The translations under genes were made by a program, and so were the position numbers. Positions 9,292 to 18,084 of a stretch of DNA of 64,000 nt are shown one piece after another. Location: the NCBI GenBank assembly GCA_047635375.1, contig JBLIKP010000002.1, forward strand, positions 1 through 64,000. The letters are read 5' to 3'. How positions within the stretch are numbered: the stretch's first letter is position 1; each line of letters begins with the position of its first letter. A model generated the notes under the pieces. That model searched no databases, was not told where the DNA came from, and saw only the letters and a program-made list of their open reading frames with translations. The stretch is from JBLIKP01 sp047635375 (GTDB taxonomy: Bacteria > Bacteroidota > Bacteroidia > Sphingobacteriales > Sphingobacteriaceae).

Positions 9292-10164
9292 TTATCCTTG
9301 GGTTTTAAAAAATTCGTTTGGTTTGTAAAATTCCTTAGGGGTAATGGTTAACATTGGGATTTCTGATTTATTGAGCATTTGATGAGCGTACGTCCCAAGT
9401 ATAATGTTAGTCATACTTTCTTCCTGCTCGGTCATTATGGTTATTAAATCTGCGTTTATTCTTGAGGCGAACTCCAGAGTTTGATCAGTGATATTACCGT
9501 TAGGTAGTTTTTCAATCTTATAATTTACTCCCGCATCATCGAATAACTCTTTGATTTGGTGGGAATATGCAGAAACGGTTTTTCTTTCTAATTCGCTATT
9601 TGCAACTTCAACCATATAAACCATAGATTTAAAAAGTAATGCTAAGTCGGCTACAATTCTCGCTTTTTGACGCGTGTCAATTGATGCATCCACAGGCATT
9701 ACAATTTTGTTTATGTCATGTGGAATAAAGCCTTTTTTAAACGTTATTACTGGTTGAGATGTAGATGAAAGGATTTTGTAGGCATTGCTACCCATAAATA
9801 ATCTTTCAAACCCGCTTTCTCCATGGGTAGACATCACGATAAGAGATTTAGTGTACTCTTCGGCGTATTTAACAACTTCTTTGAAAATTGACCCCTTTCT
9901 GACTCTAAATTGTAAATTTTGATCAAAAGCCAGTTTTGACTGATATGTTAATGTTAGTTTTTCTAGCTTTTCAAGAGCCAATTCCTCATTTCTTTCAAGT
10001 AATTGGTACTCTACACCGAAACTTTCTGGGAAGTAAGCAAATGAATCAGGTTGAACATAAATTAGGTCCAGACCACATTTCCATTTATTTGCAAAAATAA
10101 TTGCATATTCAATAGCCTTTTGTGAATCTTTGGAGAAATCAACTGGTACGATTATTCTTTCCAT
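9292..10164 (-). CDS. Universal stress protein, tandem UspA domains
   Basis: The 290-residue cytoplasmic protein has two consecutive Usp folds. The first (about 1-145) starts MERIIVPVDFSKDS and has the nucleotide-loop motif STHGESGFERLFMGS at about 112-126, which fits ATP-binding Usp members. The second (about 150-285) starts IVMPVDASIDTR and has a degraded loop (TEQEESMTNIILGT), so only the first half may bind nucleotide. Such tandem proteins respond to stress or starvation; the exact role is unknown. It stands alone, convergent to SusD and divergent from the glycosyltransferase. Confidence 0.9.
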   Translation of the reverse strand: MERIIVPVDFSKDSQKAIEYAIIFANKWKCGLDLIYVQPDSFAYFPESFGVEYQLLERNEELALEKLEKLTLTYQSKLAFDQNLQFRVRKGSIFKEVVKYAEEYTKSLIVMSTHGESGFERLFMGSNAYKILSSTSQPVITFKKGFIPHDINKIVMPVDASIDTRQKARIVADLALLFKSMVYMVEVANSELERKTVSAYSHQIKELFDDAGVNYKIEKLPNGNITDQTLEFASRINADLITIMTEQEESMTNIILGTYAHQMLNKSEIPMLTITPKEFYKPNEFFKTQG

Positions 10165-10227
10165 GAGATAGTGATTAGTTAATTAATTTACGAAAAACCA
10201 CTTGTATTATCAAATCGATATGTAGAA

Positions 10228-11355
10228 GTGGTTATTAATTTATACGCAACAGTAAATAGTTTGATAGAATTTTTAGAATATTTTATTTACATCGTTTTTT
10301 TAAGCCAAACTCTTTTTTTAATAGTAATTGGATTTGGGCTTAAAAAAGTAATGAAACCGGTAACTTCAAATAAGTTTTTTGATGGGGTTTCGGTAATTAT
10401 AGCAGCCAAAGATGAGTTGGAGAATCTAACGAAATATTTAAAAAGCTGGGTTGGTCAAGATTACCCACATTTTGAAATCATCATTGTTAACGATAGATCC
10501 ATAGATGGAACGGGAAAATATTTGGATAGTTTAATTTATCCAAATTTAAAAGTGTTTCATGTAGATAACAGTGAAAGTTCAGGTAAAAAAGGCGCCTTAA
10601 TAAGAGGGATTAAGGAAGCAAAATTTGAAAAATTGTTTTTTACGGATGCAGACTGTTTCCCAAGCAGTTCTTCCACGTTGTCGAAAATGGTTTCTGGCTT
10701 TAAAAATGAGAGGAATATTGTCCTTGGCGGTGTTCCTGTTGTTTCAGGAAGAGGATTTATTCAAAACTTAATTGGTTTTGATAATATTTACACTAATTCT
10801 CAATATCTTGGTTTAGCAAGTATTGGTATTCCATATATGGGTGTAGGTCGAAATCTACTTTATACTAAAAGTGTTTTTGAATCAGTTAATGGATTTGAAA
10901 ATAATAAAGATTTGAAGTTTGGTGACGACGACTTATTTGTTAATCAAGCGGCAATAAAAAATAACACAGCAATTGTGCTTGATCCAGAAGCCTTGGTTTA
11001 TAGCAATGGACCCTTTAGTTTTAGAAGTTGGATTGGACAAAAAACTAGACATGTAAAAGCATCACCTAGGTACAGGTTAAGGGATAAAATTCTTTTAGGT
11101 GTTTGGAATGGTGGACAATTGTTAATACCTGTGTTTTTCTTTTCACTTTTTATTTTCCCTGAATTTTCTTTTATCCTATTTTTACTTTGGGGATTAAGGC
11201 TTGTAATTCAATACTTTACATTAAAAAAATTATTTATATTATATAACCAAGCCAATTTGGTTCGGTTTTTGCCAATTCTAGATATTGGATATTCGTTTTT
11301 TCTTATTTACTTAGGAATTAAAGCCATAAAACAAAAAAACATTAAATGGAAATAA
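10228..11355 (+). CDS. Membrane-anchored family 2 glycosyltransferase
   Basis: This 375-residue protein has a GT2 catalytic domain between membrane helices. A helix at about 15-38 is followed by VSVIIAAKDELENL (about 54-67), IIIVNDRSIDGT, the metal-binding TDAD (139-142), GDDDLF (232-237) and QKTRH (271-275), the last being a variant of the (Q/R)xxRW motif. Two or three hydrophobic helices close the protein (about 288-330 and 345-368). It probably adds a sugar to a lipid or envelope glycan; the acceptor is unknown. The start is a GTG at 10228, because an upstream ATG at 10220 runs straight into TAG. Its end overlaps the start of the sigma-factor gene by 10 bases, so the two are translationally coupled. 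Confidence 0.88.
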   Translation: MVINLYATVNSLIEFLEYFIYIVFLSQTLFLIVIGFGLKKVMKPVTSNKFFDGVSVIIAAKDELENLTKYLKSWVGQDYPHFEIIIVNDRSIDGTGKYLDSLIYPNLKVFHVDNSESSGKKGALIRGIKEAKFEKLFFTDADCFPSSSSTLSKMVSGFKNERNIVLGGVPVVSGRGFIQNLIGFDNIYTNSQYLGLASIGIPYMGVGRNLLYTKSVFESVNGFENNKDLKFGDDDLFVNQAAIKNNTAIVLDPEALVYSNGPFSFRSWIGQKTRHVKASPRYRLRDKILLGVWNGGQLLIPVFFFSLFIFPEFSFILFLLWGLRLVIQYFTLKKLFILYNQANLVRFLPILDIGYSFFLIYLGIKAIKQKNIKWK

Positions 11356-11951
11356 ACCCCAATTTATCTGAAAAAGGAAAAATAGATTTTGCACTTGTTT
11401 CTCGTGCTTTGAACGAGCGCGATCAGGGTGCATACTCTGAATTAATGGGTAAGTATAAGGATTCGGTTTATTACATGCTATTGAAAATGGTGAACAATCG
11501 TGACGATGCAATGGATTTAACGGTTGAAACGTTTGGAAAGGCGTTCGAAAATTTAGAAAAATATAAGCCTGATTTTGCCTTCAGTACTTGGTTGTTCAGA
11601 ATTGGTACAAATAATTGTATTGATTTTATCCGCAAGAAAAAATTAAAAACCTATTCAATTGATGATCCATTTGAGAAGGATGGGGATGAGTTTGCAATAG
11701 ATTTACCTTCGGAAAATTTAAATCCTGAGGCTCATATGATCAAGGCTCAGAAGAAACAGCTTGTTGTGAAATTGGTAGATAAACTTCCAAATAGATATAA
11801 AAAATTGATTACCCTAAGGTACTTTGAGGAGTTAAGCTATGACGAAATAAGTCAAGAATTAGATATACCTTTGGGGACAGTAAAGGCGCAACTTTTTAGA
11901 TCAAAACAGTTGCTAAATAATATCCTTAGAAAGTCCAAAGAAAAAATATAA
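11346..11951 (+). CDS. ECF-type RNA polymerase sigma-70 factor
   Basis: The 201-residue protein has sigma region 2 (about 25-95, with MDLTVETFGKAFENLEKY and FSTWLFRIGTNNCIDFIR) and region 4 (about 135-190, with LPNRYKKLITLRYFEELSY and IPLGTVKAQLFRSKQLL, a helix-turn-helix). Regions 1 and 3 are absent, as in ECF factors. No anti-sigma gene or FecR-like gene follows, so its control is unclear. It overlaps the glycosyltransferase by 10 bases and is followed 2 bases later by rsmG, which makes it part of that operon. Its target genes cannot be read from the sequence. Confidence 0.92.
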   Translation: MEINPNLSEKGKIDFALVSRALNERDQGAYSELMGKYKDSVYYMLLKMVNNRDDAMDLTVETFGKAFENLEKYKPDFAFSTWLFRIGTNNCIDFIRKKKLKTYSIDDPFEKDGDEFAIDLPSENLNPEAHMIKAQKKQLVVKLVDKLPNRYKKLITLRYFEELSYDEISQELDIPLGTVKAQLFRSKQLLNNILRKSKEKI

Positions 11952-11953
11952 TT

Positions 11954-12577
11954 GTGGAAATTATAGCAAAATACTTCCCCGACCTTAGCCCCTTACAAAA
12001 AGAACGCTTCGGTCGGCTTTTTGATTTATATGCCGACTGGAACGGTAAAATAAATGTGATTTCCCGTAAGGATATCGAACACCTTTATTTGCATCATGTA
12101 CTTCATTCACTCGCTATTGTAAAGTATATGGAATTGCCTGATGGAGTTAATGTGCTTGATGTAGGGACTGGAGGAGGTTTTCCTGGAATCCCGTTAGCAA
12201 TCATGTTCCCTAAAGTTAACTTCACACTAGTTGACTCCATCGGAAAAAAGATTAAAGTGGTAAATGAAGTTGCAAAAGAACTTGGATTGACCAATGTAAT
12301 CGGAAAACATAACCGAGCCGAAGAACTGGGACAAAAATTTGAGTTTGTAGTTAGTCGTGCAGTAACCAAATTGCCCGTTATTTTTAGTTGGATTAAGAAA
12401 TCCATTAGAAATGGAAAAACAAATGGCTTAACCCATGGGGTGTTATATCTTAAGGGTGGTGATATTGAGGCAGAGCTAATGGAATTAAATTGGCCAGTTA
12501 CCACACATCCTATTTCTAAATATTTTTCCGAATCATTTTTTGAGGAAAAATATGTTGTTCATATTAAAATGCCTTAA
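11954..12577 (+). CDS. rsmG: 16S rRNA (guanine-527-N7) methyltransferase RsmG
   Basis: The 207-residue protein matches RsmG (GidB), which methylates G527 of 16S rRNA using S-adenosylmethionine. The SAM-binding glycine motif VGTGGGFPGIP is at about 70-80, after NVISRKDIEHLYLHHVLHSL, which is typical of the family. Downstream are VSRAVTKLP and YLKGGD, also family hallmarks. The start is GTG, 2 bases after the sigma-factor stop, so expression is coupled to that gene. The length is normal. Confidence 0.96.
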   Translation: MEIIAKYFPDLSPLQKERFGRLFDLYADWNGKINVISRKDIEHLYLHHVLHSLAIVKYMELPDGVNVLDVGTGGGFPGIPLAIMFPKVNFTLVDSIGKKIKVVNEVAKELGLTNVIGKHNRAEELGQKFEFVVSRAVTKLPVIFSWIKKSIRNGKTNGLTHGVLYLKGGDIEAELMELNWPVTTHPISKYFSESFFEEKYVVHIKMP

Positions 12578-12637
12578 ATCAAAATCAATTCCTGAATCAG
12601 TTATTGGTGCAGAAAAAATATTCTAAATTCGCCATCA

Positions 12638-13987
12638 ATGAAGCTCCAAGAAGAATATAAACAAGATGTAGCCTTAATAAAAAACTGCCTGGAAGATGGT
12701 GGTGAAGGATTGGCGCAAATTTTGGATGAATTTCATGCTAGTGAAATTGCGGTTATTCTTGAAGAGTTTAAGGAGCAAGATCGAGTTTTTATAGTTAATC
12801 GATTGCCAGCAGCCGTTGCCTCTGAGGTGATTTCGGAAATGGATGAGGAACTGCATCCTGAAAAGATGCTTGAAACCCTTAATCCAGGGCTGGTAGATGA
12901 AATCATTGCCGAGCTTGATTCAGATGATGCGGCAGATTTAATTTCTCAATTAAGTGATGAAAAACGTGACGACATCCTCGATAAAATGGAGGATGAAGAC
13001 GCCGAAAACTTAAAGCGACTTTTAGCTTATAAGGATGATTCTGCTGGGGGATTAATGGATACTTCCTTTGTCCAGGTGCCATTGAGTTTTACTAAGCGCC
13101 AAGCAATAAAAGAGATAATAACCAGATCTGAGGAAGTAGATAATGTTTACACCATTTTCGCAGTTGATGAGGATGGAAGGCTTTCAGGAACTTTTTCTCT
13201 TCAAGCCTTGCTTAAAGCTAAAGCAAATTCAATTATAGAGGAACTTATCGACGAAGATCTAATTTATGTTGATGTAGATACTGACCAAGAAGAGGTTGCT
13301 AGATTAATTTCTCAGTATAATTTACCCGGAATTCCAGTTGTTGATAATGCTATGGTTCCGCTAGGGAGAATTACATTTGATGATGTAATGGATGTCCTTG
13401 AAGAAGAAAGTACCGAGGATATATTGAGGCTGAGTGGAGTGTCTGACATGGAGGAATTAAGAGGGTCCTGGCTTGCTGCAGTGAAAAGTAGATTGCCCTG
13501 GCTTTTGGTGAATTTATTCACTGCATTTTTAGCGAGTGGAGTCGTTTTATATTATAAAGAAAGTATTTCTAAAATGGTTGTTCTGGCTGTTTTCATGCCA
13601 ATAATTGCAGGATTAGGGGGGAATGCAGCAACGCAAGCACTTGCCGTGACAATCAGGCGTATTTCACTTTCAACTTTAAGCAGAAATCAGATATATAGGG
13701 TCATTTTAAAGGAAGTCCTTGTAGGTTTGTTCAATGGTTTGATAATTGGTATTTTAATTACAATAATTGCCCTTTTAACTAATGAAGACCCTAATCTTGG
13801 TCTCGTTGTTTTTCTTGCCATGACTGGAAATTTATTTATTGCTGGTCTTACAGGTTCGTCTATTCCAATTATTTTGGAGAAACTAGGTGTTGATCCTGCA
13901 GTGGCTAGTTCAATAATAATAACGGCTTTTACAGATATTATTGGATTCCTGCTATTGTTAGGCCTCGCCTCAAGCCTATTGTTATAA
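12638..13987 (+). CDS. mgtE: Magnesium transporter MgtE
   Basis: This 449-residue inner-membrane Mg2+ channel has the three standard parts: a cytoplasmic MgtE N domain (about 20-130, with repeated acidic helices such as DDAADLISQLSDEKRDDIL), a pair of CBS domains (about 135-260, MDTSFVQVPLSFTKRQA to RITFDDVMDVLEEES), and five membrane helices from about 282 to the end, including FMPIIAGLGGNAATQAL, the conserved pore region. The cytoplasmic domains sense Mg2+ and close the pore. It is followed closely by the TANGO2-like gene in the same direction. Confidence 0.96.
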   Translation: MKLQEEYKQDVALIKNCLEDGGEGLAQILDEFHASEIAVILEEFKEQDRVFIVNRLPAAVASEVISEMDEELHPEKMLETLNPGLVDEIIAELDSDDAADLISQLSDEKRDDILDKMEDEDAENLKRLLAYKDDSAGGLMDTSFVQVPLSFTKRQAIKEIITRSEEVDNVYTIFAVDEDGRLSGTFSLQALLKAKANSIIEELIDEDLIYVDVDTDQEEVARLISQYNLPGIPVVDNAMVPLGRITFDDVMDVLEEESTEDILRLSGVSDMEELRGSWLAAVKSRLPWLLVNLFTAFLASGVVLYYKESISKMVVLAVFMPIIAGLGGNAATQALAVTIRRISLSTLSRNQIYRVILKEVLVGLFNGLIIGILITIIALLTNEDPNLGLVVFLAMTGNLFIAGLTGSSIPIILEKLGVDPAVASSIIITAFTDIIGFLLLLGLASSLLL

Positions 13988-14024
13988 AATTGGCGGAAAT
14001 AAATCATTATAAATTTTAAGGACC

Positions 14025-14798
14025 TTGTGTATTTTAACCCTTGCTTTAAACGTAAACCCCCACTTTCCTCTAATTTTAATAGGTAACAGGGATGAATTTT
14101 TAAACAGGCCTGCTGATCCGTTAAGTAATTGGAATAATGTAGGGATTATTGCGGGTAAAGATAAAAGTGCAGGTGGAACTTGGTTAGGAGTTTCATCGGA
14201 AAATTCTAGGTGGGCAATAATTACTAACTACAGAGATCCTTTGAATATTAATCTTGAAGCCCCCACAAGAGGTGATTTGATCCCAAATTACCTTAAAAGC
14301 AACCTTTCTGCTGAAGAGCACATTGCTGAGCTAAAAGCTACTTTAAAATCGTTTAATGGTTTTAATTTAATCTTAGGTGAAGGTTTGAATGCATGGTTTG
14401 TTTCAAATCATGAAGAGAGAATAGAGAAATTGGATCCAGGCTTTTATGGATTATCAAATGATACCCTAAATACCCAATGGCCAAAAGTAACTTTCTTAAC
14501 ATCCCATTTTAAGGAAGAAGTTAAGAATGCCTCCAAAATTAATAAAGAACACCTTTTTGAACTTTTACAAAACAATTCGGCTGCTGCCGACAAAGATTTG
14601 CCAAATACTGGTGTAGGTATTGATTGGGAAAGAAAGCTTTCCAGTGTTTTTATTAAAACAGAAAATTATGGAACAAGGTGTAGTTCTGTCCTTGTTTTAG
14701 ATGATAAAAATAAATTGGAATTTACTGAAAGGACTTATCCAATTTCAAAACAAGAATCATTTTATACAACAATCAACATCCCTCATTTTATAAAATAG
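14025..14798 (+). CDS. NRDE/TANGO2-family protein
   Basis: This 257-residue protein belongs to the NRDE (TANGO2-like) family, whose members have an Ntn-hydrolase-like fold. The namesake motif GNRDEFLNRPA is at about 20-30, and GGTWLGVS follows near 50. The start is a TTG codon at 14025: this places the conserved Cys at position 2 (Met-Cys-Ile-Leu), the likely N-terminal nucleophile after Met removal, and no in-frame ATG lies near. The function is unsettled; eukaryotic TANGO2 has been linked to haem and lipid metabolism. Its 3' end overlaps the convergent gene at 14788 by 11 bases. Confidence 0.87.
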   Translation: MCILTLALNVNPHFPLILIGNRDEFLNRPADPLSNWNNVGIIAGKDKSAGGTWLGVSSENSRWAIITNYRDPLNINLEAPTRGDLIPNYLKSNLSAEEHIAELKATLKSFNGFNLILGEGLNAWFVSNHEERIEKLDPGFYGLSNDTLNTQWPKVTFLTSHFKEEVKNASKINKEHLFELLQNNSAAADKDLPNTGVGIDWERKLSSVFIKTENYGTRCSSVLVLDDKNKLEFTERTYPISKQESFYTTINIPHFIK

Positions 14799-15267
14799 GA
14801 TAGGGGGGTAATTCTTGAATTACTTTATAATTGTTTTTTTCAAAATCTATCATAGCACCAAAGTGTTTTAATCCGTTGGTAATCATTAAATAAGGGGCTT
14901 TTAAGGTTTGGTTGTACCGGGCTGCTTGGTCAAAAGTTTCTTGCGAAAGTTTTATTGATGGGGCTTTACATTCAACAAGAATTAAGGGATTTCCTTCCTT
15001 GCTATATACTAGTATGTCGGAGCGTTTTTGAAGTGTATTAACTTTTAGTCCCGATTCCAAGGCAATTAATCCCCTTGGGCAAAGCTTCTCATTGATTAGG
15101 TATTTAATCATATGCTGCCTAACCCATTCTTCAGGAGTGCAAACTAGATGTTTTTTCCTTATTTCGTCGAAGACATGAGTTTTTCCATCGACTTCTTTGG
15201 TTTGGATGGAGTAGGGCGGGAAATTTAGTTTTTGCACAATCAAATTTAGGAGGAATGTTTTAAACAC
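14788..15267 (-). CDS. Stand-alone HsdR-N-like (PD-ExK fold) protein
   Basis: The 159-residue protein resembles the N-terminal nuclease domain of type I restriction subunit HsdR. Asp84 (RSDILVY), Glu99 and Lys101 (LVECKAP) form the PD-(D/E)xK catalytic set, followed by a Gln-rich helix (QETFDQAARYNQ) of the kind found behind that motif. No HsdM or HsdS gene is present, and the helicase part of HsdR is missing, so this is not a restriction system. I recall similar small proteins beside holA in many Bacteroidota genomes, which suggests a conserved role in DNA metabolism. The start appears to be GTG at 15265-15267. It is divergent from holA. Confidence 0.82.
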   Translation of the reverse strand: MFKTFLLNLIVQKLNFPPYSIQTKEVDGKTHVFDEIRKKHLVCTPEEWVRQHMIKYLINEKLCPRGLIALESGLKVNTLQKRSDILVYSKEGNPLILVECKAPSIKLSQETFDQAARYNQTLKAPYLMITNGLKHFGAMIDFEKNNYKVIQELPPYPIL

Positions 15268-15335
15268 ATGCTGTGTTGATTATTTTTTTTTCAAAAGGGT
15301 TGGTAATTGCTTAACATTGTATTCCCAAATAAATT

Positions 15336-16337
15336 ATGGCTGCCACTTCAATTCTAAAGGATATTTCATCAAAAAAATTCAAACCTGTGTACTTGCTACA
15401 TGGGGAGGAAAGTTATTTTATTGATCAAATATCTAAGAAAATTGAAAAAGAGGTTTTAACCGAAGCCGAACGTGGATTTAATCAAACTATTGTTTATGGT
15501 AAGGATACCGATGGAAGTTCTATAGTTTCTATCGCCAAACGATATCCAATGATGTCGGAATACCAGGTTGTCATCGTAAAGGAGGCTCAAAATATTAAGG
15601 ACTTGGATAAAATGGAGGCCTATTTTGCGAATCCTCAACCTCAGACAATTCTGGTAATTTGCCATAAAGGAAAAAAGGTCGACGGAAGAAAGAAATTCAT
15701 TAAGGTAATTGCCAAAACAGGAATAGTTTTCGAGTCTAAGAAGTTGTATGATAATCAGCTTCCCGAATGGATAAGAAATAAGGTTGCTGAGTTTGGATTT
15801 AGGATTCAGGATAAGGCAGCCTTATTAATGGCAGATCATTTGGGAAATGATTTGAGCAAGGTAGTTCATGAAATTGAAAAGCTCTCCTCGAATTTACCCA
15901 AAGGAACGGCAATAGATTCCGCGCATATTGAGGAATATATTGGAATTTCAAAAGACTTTAATGTATTTGAATTTTGTGATGCCTTGGGTGCTAAAAACGC
16001 CAAAAAGGCCTTTGCGATTGGAGATTACTTTTCCAAAAATTCCAAAGCACATCCTTTGGTTATGATTATTGGTGGGATGTTAAATTATTTCACCAAGATG
16101 CTTACTATTCATTTTCTTCCAAATAAGGATAAAATGGCAGTAGCCTCGGCATTGAAACTTCCACCATTTCTGGCAGACCAGCAAATAAGGGCAGCAAGAA
16201 ATTTTCAACCAATAAAGGTTATTAGAATTATTCATGATTTGAGAGACGCCGATGCAAAATCCAAAGGTATTGGGTCAATCTCAATGAGTGATGAGGATAT
16301 TTATAAAGAATTGATTTTTAAAATTTTAGCAAATTAG
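15336..16337 (+). CDS. holA: DNA polymerase III subunit delta
   Basis: The 333-residue protein is the delta subunit of the clamp loader, which opens the beta clamp during replication. Its N-terminus shows FKPVYLLHGEESYFIDQI, the typical start of delta with a degenerate ATPase fold; then NPQPQTILVICHKGKKVDGRKK, LGNDLSKVVHEIEKL and IEEYIGISKDFNVFEF follow, all family hallmarks. The length is normal. It is 4 bases upstream of the EVE-domain gene, so the two are co-transcribed. Assignment is firm. Confidence 0.95.
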   Translation: MAATSILKDISSKKFKPVYLLHGEESYFIDQISKKIEKEVLTEAERGFNQTIVYGKDTDGSSIVSIAKRYPMMSEYQVVIVKEAQNIKDLDKMEAYFANPQPQTILVICHKGKKVDGRKKFIKVIAKTGIVFESKKLYDNQLPEWIRNKVAEFGFRIQDKAALLMADHLGNDLSKVVHEIEKLSSNLPKGTAIDSAHIEEYIGISKDFNVFEFCDALGAKNAKKAFAIGDYFSKNSKAHPLVMIIGGMLNYFTKMLTIHFLPNKDKMAVASALKLPPFLADQQIRAARNFQPIKVIRIIHDLRDADAKSKGIGSISMSDEDIYKELIFKILAN

Positions 16338-16341
16338 CATT

Positions 16342-16746
16342 ATGAATTACTGGATGGTAAAGTCTGAGCCCTTTAAATACTCGTGGGATCAATTTGTGAA
16401 AGACGGAAAAACATTTTGGGATGGAGTAAGAAATTACCAAGCAAGAAACAACATGAAGCTTATGAAAAAGGGCGATCATGTAATGTTTTACCACAGTAAT
16501 GAAGGATTGGAAGTAGTTGGCGTTGCTGAGGTTATAAATGAATTTTATCAAGATCCTACAACCGATGATGATAGATGGGTAGCTGTGGATATTAAACCAA
16601 TTGCGCCGATTAAAAATCCAGTAACGTTAAAGTCAATAAAAGCTGAGCCAACGTTGCAGGAAGTATATTTAGTCCGTAATGGAAGATTGTCGGTAATGCC
16701 CTTAGAAAAGTCGGAATATGAAAAGATAATGGAAATGGGGAGCTAA
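16342..16746 (+). CDS. EVE-domain protein
   Basis: The 134-residue protein is a single EVE (PUA/YTH-like) domain: MNYWMVKSEPFKYSWDQF at the start, WDGVRNYQARNNMK near 30, and GDHVMFYHSN near 50. EVE domains bind modified bases in RNA or DNA; the exact ligand of this housekeeping type is not established. It follows holA by 4 bases. The stop codon lies in the loop of a predicted terminator hairpin (16733-16758). Confidence 0.92.
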   Translation: MNYWMVKSEPFKYSWDQFVKDGKTFWDGVRNYQARNNMKLMKKGDHVMFYHSNEGLEVVGVAEVINEFYQDPTTDDDRWVAVDIKPIAPIKNPVTLKSIKAEPTLQEVYLVRNGRLSVMPLEKSEYEKIMEMGS

Positions 16747-16758
16747 TTCCCATTTTTT
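16733..16758 (+). terminator. Terminator hairpin overlapping the EVE gene stop codon
   Basis: AAATGGGGA (16733-16741) pairs with TTCCCATTT (16747-16755) with one G-U pair; the loop GCTAA contains the TAA stop at 16744-16746, and six T end the element. Only 10 bases separate the two convergent stop codons, so the signal is built into the coding end. Confidence 0.65.
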
Positions 16759-17287
16759 ATGAATCAAATAAGGATTTAAGCTCGCTGGCGTCCTTAGGAT
16801 TTAATTTTCCTGCCAAAATCAACCTAAGCTGTCTTCTGCGCAGAGCACCAGCAAATAAGGCCTTCTCCTCTTCAGTTTCAGGTTCTATGCTGGGTACATT
16901 AATTGGTCTTCCCGTTTGATCAACAGCCACAAAGGTGTAAAAGGCTTCGTTGCACTTTACCCGAGACCCACTTGGGATGTTTTCGGCGTGAACTTTCATG
17001 TGGACCTCCATTGAGCTATTAAAAGTTCTGGTAACTTTTGCCTCGATGTGAAGAACATCACCCAATTTTACAGGCTTTTCAAAAGAAACGTTGTTTACGG
17101 CTGCAGTAACAACAATGCGATTGCTATGTTTTTGAGCGGCTATTGCTGAGCAAATATCCATCCAATGTAAAAGACGGCCACCCATAAGGTTATTTAAAGT
17201 ATTGGTGTCGTTTGGCAGCACCAATTCATTCATTACTGTTAGCGTGTCTATGGGTTTCTTGATGATCATAATTTCTATTTGCTGCAA
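16757..17287 (-). CDS. Acyl-CoA thioesterase, hotdog fold (YciA/ACOT type)
   Basis: The 176-residue cytoplasmic enzyme hydrolyses acyl-CoA thioesters. NLMGGRLLHWMDICSAIAA (about 33-51) is the hotdog helix with the acidic catalytic residue, and NNVSFEKPVKLGDVLHIEAKV (split here into the strand NNVSFEKP and LGDVLHIEAKV) is the usual YciA/ACOT7 core. The C-terminal 40 residues are extra to the single fold and basic. The first Met may be replaced by MIIKKPIDTL at residue 7, which would shorten the start by 18 bases. Substrate chain length is not readable. Confidence 0.9.
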   Translation of the reverse strand: MQQIEIMIIKKPIDTLTVMNELVLPNDTNTLNNLMGGRLLHWMDICSAIAAQKHSNRIVVTAAVNNVSFEKPVKLGDVLHIEAKVTRTFNSSMEVHMKVHAENIPSGSRVKCNEAFYTFVAVDQTGRPINVPSIEPETEEEKALFAGALRRRQLRLILAGKLNPKDASELKSLFDS

Positions 17288-17336
17288 ATATAGTATTTCA
17301 TTATTTGCTCTTTAACATTCCAGATGATATTTGGTT

Positions 17337-18005
17337 TTATTCAAACCAAATTGAAACATCTTTTAGATTTTTTCTGTGAATGTCAGGCACCATAGTTTTA
17401 TCGGCAGGATAACCAATGGGTATTAATAAAAATGGTCTTTCATTAGCCGGACGTCCAAGTAGTTTAGTTAAAAAATCCATAGGGCTTGGAGTGTGAGTAA
17501 GGGAACATAAACCCGATTGATGGATGGCGGTTAGTAAAAATCCAGCGGCTAACCCAACTGATTCATTTACATAGTAGTTTTTCTTCTTTTCTGTCCCAAC
17601 AAAATCGTATGCTTTTTTAAATATAATAATAAGGGCAGGGGCGATTTCTAGAAAGGGTTTTTTCCAATCTGTTCCAAGCGGAGCCAAATCTTCAAGCCAT
17701 TCCTTTGTCATACGACCATTATAGCTTTCAAATTCTTCTTTTTCGGCGGCAGCTCTAATCTGGTTCTTTAATTCAGGGTTTGTTACAATGCAGAAAGTCC
17801 ATGGCTGTTTATGTGCACCGCTTGGAGCGGTGGATGCAGTTTTAATAATATTCTCTAGTACCTCCTTAGGGACGGGTTTATCACTAAAATCACGGATTGT
17901 TCTCCTGCTGTCCATTTGATGAAAAAAGGAGCTGCTTTTTTTTGCCAATTCCTCATCTGTATAGCGAGGAGGATTATATTCAATAAAGAGGTGTTCTTTA
18001 TTCAT
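17337..18005 (-). CDS. Nitroreductase-family flavoprotein
   Basis: This 222-residue protein belongs to the FMN-dependent nitroreductase fold. The FMN-phosphate motif RRTIRDFSDKPVP is near 33-46, TASTAPSGAHKQPWTF near 60-75 is the second conserved block, and GLAAGFLLTAIHQSGLCSL with LLIPIGYPAD lies in the second half. The SGAHKQPW block is like that of the BluB/iodotyrosine-deiodinase branch, but I cannot assign a substrate. It lies just downstream of the T9SS cargo terminator and upstream of the thioesterase (49-base gap), both on the same strand. Confidence 0.87.
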   Translation of the reverse strand: MNKEHLFIEYNPPRYTDEELAKKSSSFFHQMDSRRTIRDFSDKPVPKEVLENIIKTASTAPSGAHKQPWTFCIVTNPELKNQIRAAAEKEEFESYNGRMTKEWLEDLAPLGTDWKKPFLEIAPALIIIFKKAYDFVGTEKKKNYYVNESVGLAAGFLLTAIHQSGLCSLTHTPSPMDFLTKLLGRPANERPFLLIPIGYPADKTMVPDIHRKNLKDVSIWFE

Positions 18006-18035
18006 AAAACGAAACTACCAAATGAGAAAACATAA

Positions 18036-18069
18036 AAAAAGCCCAAGGAAATAAATCCTTGGGCTTTTT
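18036..18069 (-). terminator. Terminator after the T9SS cargo gene
   Basis: A 14-base-pair stem (AAAAAGCCCAAGGA with TCCTTGGGCTTTTT) and a 6-base loop, followed on the minus strand by a T run, 16 bases after the stop of the 18085 gene. Confidence 0.88.
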
Positions 18070-18084
18070 GAAAAACAATTCAAT

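Noticed and set aside
12103..12504. 133-codon minus-strand frame inside rsmG
   Set aside because: Complete overlap with a well-conserved gene in antisense; typical shadow frame.
14788..15267. Type I restriction system
   Set aside because: Only an HsdR-N-like fold is present; no helicase, methylase or specificity subunit lies in the window.
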